Below, in pieces: positions 56,997 through 64,000 of a stretch of 64,000 nucleotides of DNA. How positions within the stretch are numbered: position 1 is the stretch's first letter; each line of letters starts with the position of its first letter. The notes beneath the pieces are model-generated. The model was not told the origin of the DNA. It searched no databases and saw only the letters and a program-made list of their open reading frames with translations. Position numbers and translations under genes: made by a program. Origin of the DNA: Brenneria sp. hezel4-2-4 (GTDB lineage: Bacteria; Pseudomonadota; Gammaproteobacteria; Enterobacterales; Enterobacteriaceae); contig NZ_JABJXS010000003.1 of assembly GCF_013155275.1 (NCBI RefSeq), positions 62,001 to 126,000 on the forward strand, in the 5' to 3' direction.

Positions 56997-59272
56997 CAGT
57001 GCACCTGTATCAGCCGCTGTGCGGTCAATTGATGCAACCAGCTCAGACATTCTTCAGGAGCTATTTGCAGGAATTGACACAGTTGTTCCAGATCACGCCC
57101 CTCCTGTACATATTGTAATAAAGCTTGCTGTCGGGAAGACAGTTTTAAAGCAGAGCGGTAGCGTTTAAACACGACCAACCAGCCCTGCGGGCCGTTTTGT
57201 ACATAACTGATGGCTCTGCTGTGCATCACGCGAAAACTATTGAGCAGTGCCGTATGACTGAGCTGGGATGGATTCGGCGTTTTTGCTGTGGTGCTGTTGT
57301 CTTTCAAGGGAACATCATACCGCTGACCGGCAAAAATCAGTTCCGGCACCTGCCATGTTAGGCATGACCATAAAGTTTCTCTGGCTGTAGCGGGTAATTC
57401 AACGCCATATTGTTGATCGGTTAGCAAACTGCGGATTCCGCCAAGTTCAAGCTGCGGTAGTAGTATCTGTAATAGTCCCAGCACCCATTGATTAAGTTGC
57501 CGGTAGGCAACCCCATCAAAGGGCGCTTGCACCGAATATTCCCTGCTGATTAATAGGCTGATCCCCGGTAATCCAATACATTGTTGCGCCTGGCCTGCGT
57601 AGCTAATGCGACCAAAGGCAATACAGCGGTCAGCGCTGCGCACGGGTAAACCCAGTTGTTGGCAACATTGCTGTAGGCTTTGCAACAGGTTGGCGGAAAT
57701 TTGCTCTGGGCTGGACTCTTTGTTTGACAACGGCCGGTTCAAAATTGCTTGCGCGACTCTGGGAGCCAATGCTTCCGGCATAGGGTTTGACAGCCAATGC
57801 AACGCTGCCCGGAGCCAATAATGCAAGGCTTGCTGATGCCGTTCTTGTAACGCTTCTAGTTGAGCCAGACAAAGATTCATATAGAGCAAATCGCTTTCAT
57901 TACGCAGTTGGTGATTCACCAAAAAGCCCTGGCGATAATAGTGCTCTGCCTTGGGGAAGTTCCGCAGTTTTTTATAAATGCGGGCCAGGTTCAGGCAATT
58001 AATATAAATCAGGTGCCAATCTGGAGTGTGTAACAGAGACAATTGCTGCTCAATGTTTTTTTCGATCGTCAACGCTGCTTGAGCATCCCCTAGTCGCAAC
58101 TGGTTTAGCGCCGAAATATTCAGTAAATAAAGATACAAACGAGGGTCGCGCTGCGGATCCAACAACTGGCGGGCTTTGGCAAAATACTGCTCGGCTTGAA
58201 CCGGCTGACCGGTCATGACCAGCCCCCAGGCTTTGCTCTGATAGAGTGAGGCCCGTACTTCATCGGGTAGGCTTACATCAGGTAAAGCGCCGGCTGCGGC
58301 CCGGGGAAAATCCATTAAAGCGATAGCAATCTTCTGTTTTTGTGCTTCTATTAGCGCCTGCTGCAAAACAGATAACGGCGATTTTTCGATCTGTGCGAGG
58401 ATTAAATAAGCCAGATCGTAGCCGCCTTCCGCAAAGCGTGTCCCGGCTTGTTGTTGTAAAAATTCAATATCCTGCGGCTGTTGCTGTAATGCAAACACAA
58501 CCTTTAGCTCATCGGGCAGAAGTGATAGGTCGACAGGAATGACGGACTGTGACGGTCGTAAATTAGGTGATAACAGCAGTTGACCGTCAGCAAGCGGTAA
58601 GATCTCTGGCGGCAGTTCGAAATCGGGTCGCAGCCAGTCTGCTGATAATAAGCCCGGAATAGAAAATTCCGCACATTGTAACGCAGTCATGCGCTCCGGG
58701 TTGGATTGCTGCGCCGGTTGGTTATTGGCTTTGAATTGAAAGCCTGCTAATTCCGGTAAGTTTGCATCTGTGCGTAATAACAAGCCCAGCCGGAAACCAT
58801 AAGCCGGCGCGGCACTTGCCAATAACCTGAGCAATTGTAGATTCTCACTGCCCCAAAGCTGATGAGCGATAGGGGCGACAACGAGGATAAACTTTCGTTG
58901 TTGCTGCGTGAATGCCGCTATCAAGCGGCGGGCAAATTGATACGCGGTAATGAAATTTTTATCCCCTTCATTTTCATTATCAATAAGTTGTCCAATAGTG
59001 TCGGCATATTGCCCCTGTAAAGACGTGCTGCCGTGTAACTCGGGCTGTACTTTGGTTGGCGCCGATATACCAAGTTGAGCCGCCAACTGATGCGCCAACC
59101 AGTGCCCACGCCAGCTTCCTAAGCTCAGGTCTGCGAACAGGCAATCAGCGCTGGCATCCTGCCAGCCGATTTGAATCTGTAAATCACAAAGTCGGTGCCA
59201 GTACCAGACCTCAAGTAAAGGCGGCGCTATTTGACGGACTATCACCGGCAGCTCAGCGGGCATCTGGGGCAT
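56996..59272 (-). CDS. TPR-containing protein of unknown function in the TOMM cluster
   Basis: The 758-residue protein starts at an ATG with a GGAGGGA site and overlaps the dehydrogenase gene by 20 bases. The N-terminal third looks like a degenerate NTPase or transferase-like fold without a clear P-loop. Residues about 270-510 are helical with TPR-like repeats (PVQAEQYFAKARQLLDP, FPKAEHYYRQGF). The C-terminal 60 residues resemble a winged helix. No catalytic motif is recognised. It may be a scaffold, a regulator or a further modifying protein. The call rests on the repeats only. Confidence 0.65.
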   Translation of the reverse strand: MPQMPAELPVIVRQIAPPLLEVWYWHRLCDLQIQIGWQDASADCLFADLSLGSWRGHWLAHQLAAQLGISAPTKVQPELHGSTSLQGQYADTIGQLIDNENEGDKNFITAYQFARRLIAAFTQQQRKFILVVAPIAHQLWGSENLQLLRLLASAAPAYGFRLGLLLRTDANLPELAGFQFKANNQPAQQSNPERMTALQCAEFSIPGLLSADWLRPDFELPPEILPLADGQLLLSPNLRPSQSVIPVDLSLLPDELKVVFALQQQPQDIEFLQQQAGTRFAEGGYDLAYLILAQIEKSPLSVLQQALIEAQKQKIAIALMDFPRAAAGALPDVSLPDEVRASLYQSKAWGLVMTGQPVQAEQYFAKARQLLDPQRDPRLYLYLLNISALNQLRLGDAQAALTIEKNIEQQLSLLHTPDWHLIYINCLNLARIYKKLRNFPKAEHYYRQGFLVNHQLRNESDLLYMNLCLAQLEALQERHQQALHYWLRAALHWLSNPMPEALAPRVAQAILNRPLSNKESSPEQISANLLQSLQQCCQQLGLPVRSADRCIAFGRISYAGQAQQCIGLPGISLLISREYSVQAPFDGVAYRQLNQWVLGLLQILLPQLELGGIRSLLTDQQYGVELPATARETLWSCLTWQVPELIFAGQRYDVPLKDNSTTAKTPNPSQLSHTALLNSFRVMHSRAISYVQNGPQGWLVVFKRYRSALKLSSRQQALLQYVQEGRDLEQLCQFLQIAPEECLSWLHQLTAQRLIQVH

Positions 59273-60077
59273 CGTTCCCTCCCGCACACAGGCCGTTCAT
59301 GTAAAGAATGGAATGGTTCAGACCGTCTAGCCCCAACAGGTCATCTATTTTACGGTCATAAAAACCACCAATATTGATTACGCCAAGCTGTAATGCGGTG
59401 GCGGCCAGATTAATATTTTGCGCGACGTGCCCGGCTTCCAGCAGGCAGAAACGGTAGCCTTTATTACGGTATTTAAAAATGGAACGTTGAAACATGGCGG
59501 TGATAAAGATGACCACGGATAACTGTTCTGCCAGATGGCTCTGAAACTCGACTAAAGCTTGTGCCAACTCTGAATGAAAATTGCCGGGTTTGATAAAATG
59601 CAGGGCATTCAGTGCCGGCGAGTAGTGATAAATCCCGGCAGCCAAGCCTTCGACCTGTCCAGAGTGGTAAAAATACAACTCCAGCGGGTACAACGCACCG
59701 CCTGAGGGGGCTGTTCGGAAGGGACGATGAATACCTGGATTGTCTTTGTTATCTCTGGTCTCGCCATAGGCGAAATGCAGAACAGTGCGCAGTTGTGTCA
59801 ATGTTAGCGGCGCGCTTGTTACCCCGACAGGCGTTTGTCTGGCCTGGATAACGGTGGCGAAATCAGCGTTGATGGGGGACAACGTTTCAGGTAACGGAAT
59901 GGGTTTGAAGTTTTTATATGGCAGACTGGTATACAGATTATCCATTTCGGCAACAATCTGTTCAGTTGGCAGCGCCAAATCATAACGACTAGTTTTGGAA
60001 CTTTCATGGAATTGCTCCCAAGCCATGTCGGCGGAGTCAGATTCCAGTTCGGTTTTTTTCCATAAAGAATTCAGCAT
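59253..60077 (-). CDS. SagB-like FMN-dependent azoline dehydrogenase
   Basis: The 274-residue nitroreductase-fold protein has IQARQTPVG (near 81), FRTAPSGGALYPLELYF (near 120; SagB family motif), and LEAGHVAQNINLAATALQLG (near 212). These enzymes oxidise thiazolines and oxazolines to thiazoles and oxazoles. It lies 22 bases after the YcaO gene on the same strand. An AAAAGG site precedes the ATG. Confidence 0.85.
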   Translation of the reverse strand: MLNSLWKKTELESDSADMAWEQFHESSKTSRYDLALPTEQIVAEMDNLYTSLPYKNFKPIPLPETLSPINADFATVIQARQTPVGVTSAPLTLTQLRTVLHFAYGETRDNKDNPGIHRPFRTAPSGGALYPLELYFYHSGQVEGLAAGIYHYSPALNALHFIKPGNFHSELAQALVEFQSHLAEQLSVVIFITAMFQRSIFKYRNKGYRFCLLEAGHVAQNINLAATALQLGVINIGGFYDRKIDDLLGLDGLNHSILYMNGLCAGGNDAPDAR

Positions 60078-60099
60078 AAATGGCCTTTTGTAGCAGCGA

Positions 60100-61431
60100 T
60101 CACGGGAATGGATGAGGAAATGGGTTGTCGGTAGCGCCAGGGGCTAAGCCAGGGAAACCAAGCAACTGCGGCACTTGCCATAAGCGTTTACCGCCCAGAG
60201 GTCTGTGGTGGTACCCCATAAACAACGGGTGATAGCCAGGCACTATGGCTCTGAGAACCCAAAAGCCAAGTTCACGGACGTCTGATGACGTAATGTCACA
60301 GATCAGCGCCTGATAACCCGTCTGATCCAACTTATTGACCAGATTCCGTAAGCTGATGGCATGAGTCTGGCCGGTAAAATCAGGCATATCGCGATAATCA
60401 CGGAAATGGTTTGATGCATGCAGAAAGTCGGCATGTCGGGCATTGGCCGGATCGAGCCAGAAATTGACGTGATCTGCTTGCCCCTGAATGTTGTCGTATT
60501 CGGGATCATCTTCAAGTCGCGGTACTTCGCCTTTCATCTGGAAAGCATATCGCTCCGTGTGCGCCAATTCCTCCAATGCCTTACGGATCGCTTCTTCACC
60601 ATTTAGCGCGACAGATGCCGCCACGACCAGCGGTACATAGTCTGTATTGTGACGTGCAACAGCCATGACCGCCGGAATTTGGCTTTCATTGCTGATATCC
60701 ATCAGGTACACCTGATAACCGACGGCAGTAAACCGTTGTATTAAATCGCGATTGACCGCAGAAAGGTTATCTTGCCTGATTTGATCGCGGCTCAGTCTTG
60801 CTTGCCATGTGATCATAAAGCAATCCCGCTCAATGACTTCACACAATGCCCCTATCGCCGCTTCTTCATAGCTGCAATGACAGGACAGGCCGGTGGAAAT
60901 TGGCTGGCCGATTGGCGTCTCATCACCATCCTTGTAAAAAAAGTAAGGCACGTAAACCATTGCGGCCGGTACATGAATTTGCAGGTTGGTTTTTAAATTT
61001 AATGCAGGGACCCAACGGACAGGCGACGACGGTAAAAACGGATCGAACATGAAGTCGCTGTAGCTGTGTTGTGCTGACGTATACAGCACAAATTGCTCTG
61101 GATGCACGCAGGGAAAAGGCGCCTGATCATAACTGGTCAGCGGCATTTGCGTCTTATCGTAAATTGCCGCGCAATAACGTTCTATTGCTTCGCCAATGGT
61201 TTTGGCCAGAGCCATTTCACGGCTGGTGGCAGCTCCGCCACCAACCGCGAAATTACGATGCTCACCAAAAGCAGTGGTATTTGCTGCCGTGCAGATGTAG
61301 CGGAAAAATCTCGGCGAATCAGCTTCTACTGGATGCTCCTGTACTTGCTCGATAATGCCGACATGGTTGTCTAAAAGATACGGCATCGCGTCCGCCATAC
61401 GGGATAATGGGCTTTGTAACTCAATTTTCAT
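60100..61431 (-). CDS. YcaO-domain cyclodehydratase (SagD/McbD type)
   Basis: From the ATG at 61431 the protein has 443 residues. The ATP-site pattern of YcaO is seen in GGGAATSREMALAKTIGEAIERYCAA (near 64) and ALCEVIERDCFMITW (near 190). It ends in NPFPHPFP, the proline-rich C-terminus required by azole-forming YcaO proteins. It phosphorylates backbone amides of the precursor to drive azoline formation at Cys, Ser or Thr. It overlaps the E1-like gene by 11 bases, so the two are coupled. Confidence 0.9.
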   Translation of the reverse strand: MKIELQSPLSRMADAMPYLLDNHVGIIEQVQEHPVEADSPRFFRYICTAANTTAFGEHRNFAVGGGAATSREMALAKTIGEAIERYCAAIYDKTQMPLTSYDQAPFPCVHPEQFVLYTSAQHSYSDFMFDPFLPSSPVRWVPALNLKTNLQIHVPAAMVYVPYFFYKDGDETPIGQPISTGLSCHCSYEEAAIGALCEVIERDCFMITWQARLSRDQIRQDNLSAVNRDLIQRFTAVGYQVYLMDISNESQIPAVMAVARHNTDYVPLVVAASVALNGEEAIRKALEELAHTERYAFQMKGEVPRLEDDPEYDNIQGQADHVNFWLDPANARHADFLHASNHFRDYRDMPDFTGQTHAISLRNLVNKLDQTGYQALICDITSSDVRELGFWVLRAIVPGYHPLFMGYHHRPLGGKRLWQVPQLLGFPGLAPGATDNPFPHPFP

Positions 61432-62524
61432 AATCACCTACCGTTTGCCTAATCTCTTGCCATGCATCATCAGAGGTAATTTGTTGATAAAGGTTGACCT
61501 GAGGGGCGTCATGTAAACCACTACAGATGGAGCAACGGGGAGCTTTCAGTAGTTTCCGTCTGGTCATGCTGCCAGCGAGCAAATCAATCTCACACAACGT
61601 GCCGACTTCCCACTGAATGTTGCTAATAAATTTCACGAGATCAAATTGAGCAACGGCTGCCAGAGTATGCAGCATCGATTCGTGGTAAGCGGCGACTTTC
61701 TGACCAGCAAAGGCGTATTGTTCTGTGGTTCGGCGCTCTGCAAATCCGTTGCTATGCGAGTTTTGTCGTGATTTCAGACAGGTCAAACACGCGCTTTCAT
61801 GCGGGATAACCAAAGGGCCTGCATAGCCAACCATGTTTTGCAGCAACACGGGATAAAACGTGAGTTTCTGCTTGATCGCATATTCATTCCAACGTTCAAG
61901 CAAGAAGAAGCTGCCAAATTCCGAGGCGGCAACCACAAAACCGATTTGCGCATTGTATTTACCTAAAAATAGCTGGTCTTCACTGACGATACGGTCTGTC
62001 TGCTGCTGCCAGAAGTCAGCCGACAGTTGGTGGTTATCGTCAAAGAAGTCAATATTTCTCAGCATCGGATCATCAACAATCAGGTAATTCTGCAATCCTT
62101 CCCGTTGCATGGCCTGAAGCAACAGCATGTTGAGTTTGTTAATACCGACAAATAACCAATATTTCTGGTTGAGGGTGTTGGCTATCTGTTGCTGATATTG
62201 ATTAAAATGCCAGTAAAATATTTCCTGAGCAGGATCAACGGATAGCTGTTGATCGGTAGGCCCTTTATCGGTTTGCAATTGTAAAAAACGTTTTTCCAAA
62301 AGCTTGTTCAGTAGTTCTTCGACCAGCGGTTGCACCGGCGCGGCAAACAGAGACTTCAGTTCAGCAACAGAATAAGGCTGTTGTAACAACGCTTTTTGGA
62401 TTACCCGGATAATCAGCAAAATATTTGTATCCGGAATTAATAGCTGTGCCAGACCTCTTTTAAGGATGACCGCATCTTCCGTTTCAATGATCTGTATCGG
62501 TAACAGAATTAGTTTATCATTCAT
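61421..62524 (-). CDS. TOMM E1-like (ocin-ThiF/SagC) leader-binding protein
   Basis: The 367-residue protein has an N-terminal winged-helix-like RiPP recognition element (about 1-85), a ThiF-like central part, and two zinc cysteine pairs, CLTC (near 250) and CSIC (near 337), as in E1-like C proteins. It binds the leader peptide and activates the YcaO partner. An AAGGAA site precedes the ATG. It lies 88 bases after the precursor gene, with a strong hairpin between. Confidence 0.87.
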   Translation of the reverse strand: MNDKLILLPIQIIETEDAVILKRGLAQLLIPDTNILLIIRVIQKALLQQPYSVAELKSLFAAPVQPLVEELLNKLLEKRFLQLQTDKGPTDQQLSVDPAQEIFYWHFNQYQQQIANTLNQKYWLFVGINKLNMLLLQAMQREGLQNYLIVDDPMLRNIDFFDDNHQLSADFWQQQTDRIVSEDQLFLGKYNAQIGFVVAASEFGSFFLLERWNEYAIKQKLTFYPVLLQNMVGYAGPLVIPHESACLTCLKSRQNSHSNGFAERRTTEQYAFAGQKVAAYHESMLHTLAAVAQFDLVKFISNIQWEVGTLCEIDLLAGSMTRRKLLKAPRCSICSGLHDAPQVNLYQQITSDDAWQEIRQTVGDYEN

Positions 62525-62567
62525 GAAGTTTCCTTCTATGCCCGGTTAATGGCTTCAATAACAGGAG

Positions 62568-62603
62568 TTGCACTGCCATCAGGAGGTCGTGATGGCAGTG
62601 CAA
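62568..62603 (-). terminator. Strong hairpin between precursor and modification genes
   Basis: TTGCACTGCCATCA (62568-62581) pairs perfectly with TGATGGCAGTGCAA (62590-62603), a 14-bp stem with an 8-base loop. It begins right after the precursor stop region. No T-run follows on the minus strand, so it may attenuate or protect the precursor mRNA and give excess precursor, as seen after sagA in streptolysin S loci. Confidence 0.75.
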
Positions 62604-62612
62604 TCATTCAAA

Positions 62613-62918
62613 TTAAGCTGCGTGTACCACAGCTACGGCTGTACAACAGCATGGTGTACAAGAACAACAGCAGCTTGCGCCAACAACCGGGCTAGTCGAT
62701 GAGCCATAGAGACTATGATTGCTGAATGCTTCTTCGATTGAGTTTAAATCTCGGACATTGAGTTTTTCAGTCCGGACCGTGTGATTTTTCCATGACAGGG
62801 CAATTAAATCGCCCTCTAGTAGCTGAAGAGCATTTTCAGTCAGGATTGAAGAATCATTGCCTTCAAGCAAGGAGGTAATCGGATTGTCAAAATCCGGATA
62901 ATCAGTAATAGAAGCCAT
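62613..62918 (-). CDS. TOMM precursor peptide with a streptolysin S-like core
   Basis: From the ATG at 62918, with a GGAGAG site, the peptide has 101 residues. The first 81 or so form a mostly acidic leader (starting MASITDYPDFDN). After GSSTSPVVGA the core SCCCSCTPCCCTAVAVVHAA has seven Cys plus Ser and Thr, much like the CCCCCTTCC core of streptolysin S. Such residues are substrates for the YcaO enzymes encoded downstream. The leader/core boundary is predicted from the composition change. Confidence 0.88.
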   Translation of the reverse strand: MASITDYPDFDNPITSLLEGNDSSILTENALQLLEGDLIALSWKNHTVRTEKLNVRDLNSIEEAFSNHSLYGSSTSPVVGASCCCSCTPCCCTAVAVVHAA

Positions 62919-62964
62919 ATAATAGCTCTCCGTTGAAATATACATTTATCAATGGAAACACTGT

Positions 62965-62992
62965 ATTATCCGAAAGAAAATTTTCAGATAAT
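62965..62992 (-). promoter_or_regulatory. Imperfect palindrome upstream of the precursor gene
   Basis: The 28-base stretch is an inverted repeat of two 14-base arms matching at 11 of 14 positions (ATTATCCGAAAGAA and the complement of AATTTTCAGATAAT). It holds a GATAAT -10 candidate on the minus strand about 50 bases upstream of the start codon. It may be an operator over a weak promoter. No -35 box is evident. Confidence 0.45.
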
Positions 62993-63170
62993 ATCAGTGA
63001 GAGAAATAGGTCTCATCGACCTAAAAAAACCATAGTTTAGTTTTTAGAAAAATAATAGAAAAAATTAAAAAATGATACTTTTAGTATTTCTATTGTAAAG
63101 AAACTATTAGTTAGGAGGAAATTAATTCAAAAATAATTAGCGGATTATTATTCTAGGTTCGGTATTACAT

Positions 63171-63201
63171 GGGGGGATTATAGGGCCGTAGCCCCCTTTT
63201 T
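63171..63201 (+). terminator. Possible intrinsic terminator
   Basis: GGGGG (within 63171-63176) can pair with CCCCC (63192-63196), directly followed by TTTTT. No plus-strand gene precedes it in view, so it may end a small RNA or a lost gene, or work as a barrier. Confidence 0.35.
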
Positions 63202-63672
63202 AGAAAACTGAAATATTCTCTAATTAGTTGATATCAATAAACAACTTTTTGAGGTCTTACCATAACATTTTCAAGCGTATTGCTCTTTTTAAGAGGCTTT
63301 TTCCTCAGTTAATCAACGATATAACTTCAAAGGGTTGGGTAATCCTCCCAAAAAAGCAGAGTGTTAGTTAGTGGAATTTTCTCGCAATCTGAACGCAGGA
63401 GATTCGCTATGACCTGAAGGGCAGCGAAGCTCATAAGTTACGTTTTACTGGCGGGGGAAATGGCGCTATGTAATTAATGAATATTGTATGGTTTCACTCC
63501 TAAATAATACATATGCAATTATTATATTGCATTTTATAATTCTGGTTATTGTTTTTATTAATACTTTTTAAAAGAGTTTTATTTCATAAAAAATAGAAAA
63601 TCATGTGTCGATATATATTGCATGACAAATTTTTTGACGAAAGTTTGCATAATATCTATCTTTAAAAATAAA

Positions 63673-63707
63673 CCCCATCCATTTCCAACTGAGGAGCGGG
63701 GATTTTT
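63673..63707 (+). terminator. Terminator-like hairpin upstream of the last gene
   Basis: CCCC (63673-63676) pairs with GGGG (63698-63701), helped by CC (63679-63680) with GG (63694-63695), and is followed by five Ts. It precedes the partial gene at 63861 by about 150 bases, so it may attenuate that gene or end an unseen short transcript. Confidence 0.35.
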
Positions 63708-63860
63708 AATTATCCAATGAAGTTATATTTTTTATTTACCATCTATTTTAACTGTGAGTGCTGACAAGGCAGCAAGATTACTTCGTATTAGTGTTTGACC
63801 TTATTTTCAAGCAAGAAATATTTTCCCTGCCCATTTTATCAGACCAAAGAGAGAAGAAAT

Positions 63861-64000
63861 ATGGCACTTTATATGACTCAAAACATGAGTTCGGATAAAA
63901 CTATTACGATTACTTACTACCGAAAACAAAGCTCTTCGCATGTCACCCACGATGAGTCGAGGCGATTCACGCAGGATGCGATGGCAAACTACGCCAAGTT
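63861..64000 (+). CDS. Start of an unrecognised gene (partial)
   Basis: An ATG with a GAGAAGAA site opens a frame that stays open to the window edge (46 codons). It begins MALYMTQNMSSDKTITITYY and is hydrophilic, with Ser/Thr/His-rich composition, no signal peptide and no membrane segment. I do not recognise a family from this fragment. Confidence 0.5.
   Translation, partial: MALYMTQNMSSDKTITITYYRKQSSSHVTHDESRRFTQDAMANYAK

Larger units (their letters stand above)
62919..63860. other. AT-rich intergenic region
   Basis: No full gene is seen in 940 bases. Contents: the TOMM promoter region at the left; a G-rich/C-rich hairpin with T-run at 63171-63201 (GGGGGG, CCCCC, TTTTT); a short coding-like tail at 63395-63475 ending in TAA without a start, possibly a gene remnant; a stem of CCCC (63673-63676) and GGGG (63698-63701) followed by TTTTT at 63703-63707; and a TTGACG near 63633 that could be a -35 box. 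Confidence 0.4.

Noticed and set aside
1-64000. tRNA, rRNA, CRISPR arrays, complete insertion sequences
   Set aside because: I saw no cloverleaf-like or rRNA segments, no regularly spaced repeats and no transposase genes on reading the window.

Overview
The window reads as a chromosomal segment of a plant-associated enterobacterium, most likely a member of the Pectobacteriaceae (Pectobacterium, Brenneria or Dickeya relatives). The reasons are enterobacterial-type catabolic and C-P lyase genes, a coronafacic acid (cfa) locus of the kind known from Pectobacterium atrosepticum and Pseudomonas syringae, and enterobacterial regulators. The genus is inference. Composition is mosaic by eye: the polyketide genes are GC-rich, the two LysR genes at 13.9 and 49.5 kb are AT-rich, and the RiPP cluster at the right end is intermediate.

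Region 1 (1-8775) is sugar-acid catabolism. Two TRAP transporter sets (a DctP tail plus DctQM at 1-2129, and DctPQM at 5021-7869) flank a YiaK-type 2,3-diketogulonate reductase relative and a UxuB/YdfI-type fructuronate reductase. A GntR/FCD regulator follows. Region 2 (8923-13123, minus strand) is housekeeping and accessory: a small unknown protein, a DmlA-type D-malate/tartrate dehydrogenase, an NCS1 permease, a LuxR-type regulator and a GNAT acetyltransferase.

Region 3 (13854-26889) is phosphonate metabolism. One same-strand run begins with a beta-hydroxyacid dehydrogenase, PEP mutase and phosphonopyruvate decarboxylase, which make phosphonoacetaldehyde and probably a reduced product. It continues directly into the C-P lyase genes phnGHIJKLMNP, which break C-P bonds. 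No phnCDE transporter, phnF or phnO lies in the window. A LysR gene lies convergent to phnP. A separate LysR/YciI pair lies on the other side.

Region 4 (27170-50448) is a complete coronafacic acid-type polyketide locus on the minus strand: cfl, cfa1-cfa7, a hotdog thioesterase and the crotonyl-CoA carboxylase/reductase cfa8. Cfa1-5 should build a cyclic starter. Cfa6 (AT-ACP-KS-AT-DH-ER-KR-ACP) should extend it with ethylmalonyl-CoA supplied through Cfa8. Cfa7 (KS-AT-DH-KR-ACP-TE) should extend with malonyl-CoA and release. Cfl should couple the acid to an amino acid, giving a jasmonoyl-isoleucine mimic. No coronamic acid genes are present. A divergent LysR gene upstream of cfl is a close paralogue of the one beside the phosphonate locus.

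Region 5 (50677-56490) holds a 5'-truncated short-chain dehydrogenase, an AraC regulator, an aldo/keto reductase, a MipA/OmpV outer-membrane protein and an OmpR-type two-component system.

Region 6 (56514-62918, minus strand) is a thiazole/oxazole-modified peptide (TOMM) cluster. It has a precursor with a streptolysin S-like Cys-rich core, a strong intergenic hairpin, an E1-like/RRE protein, a YcaO cyclodehydratase ending in a PxPxP-like tail, a SagB-like FMN dehydrogenase, a TPR protein of unknown role and a papain-like cysteine peptidase. I know of no characterised enterobacterial product of this gene set, and it is the best candidate for an undescribed system. An AT-rich gap and the start of an unrecognised gene close the window.
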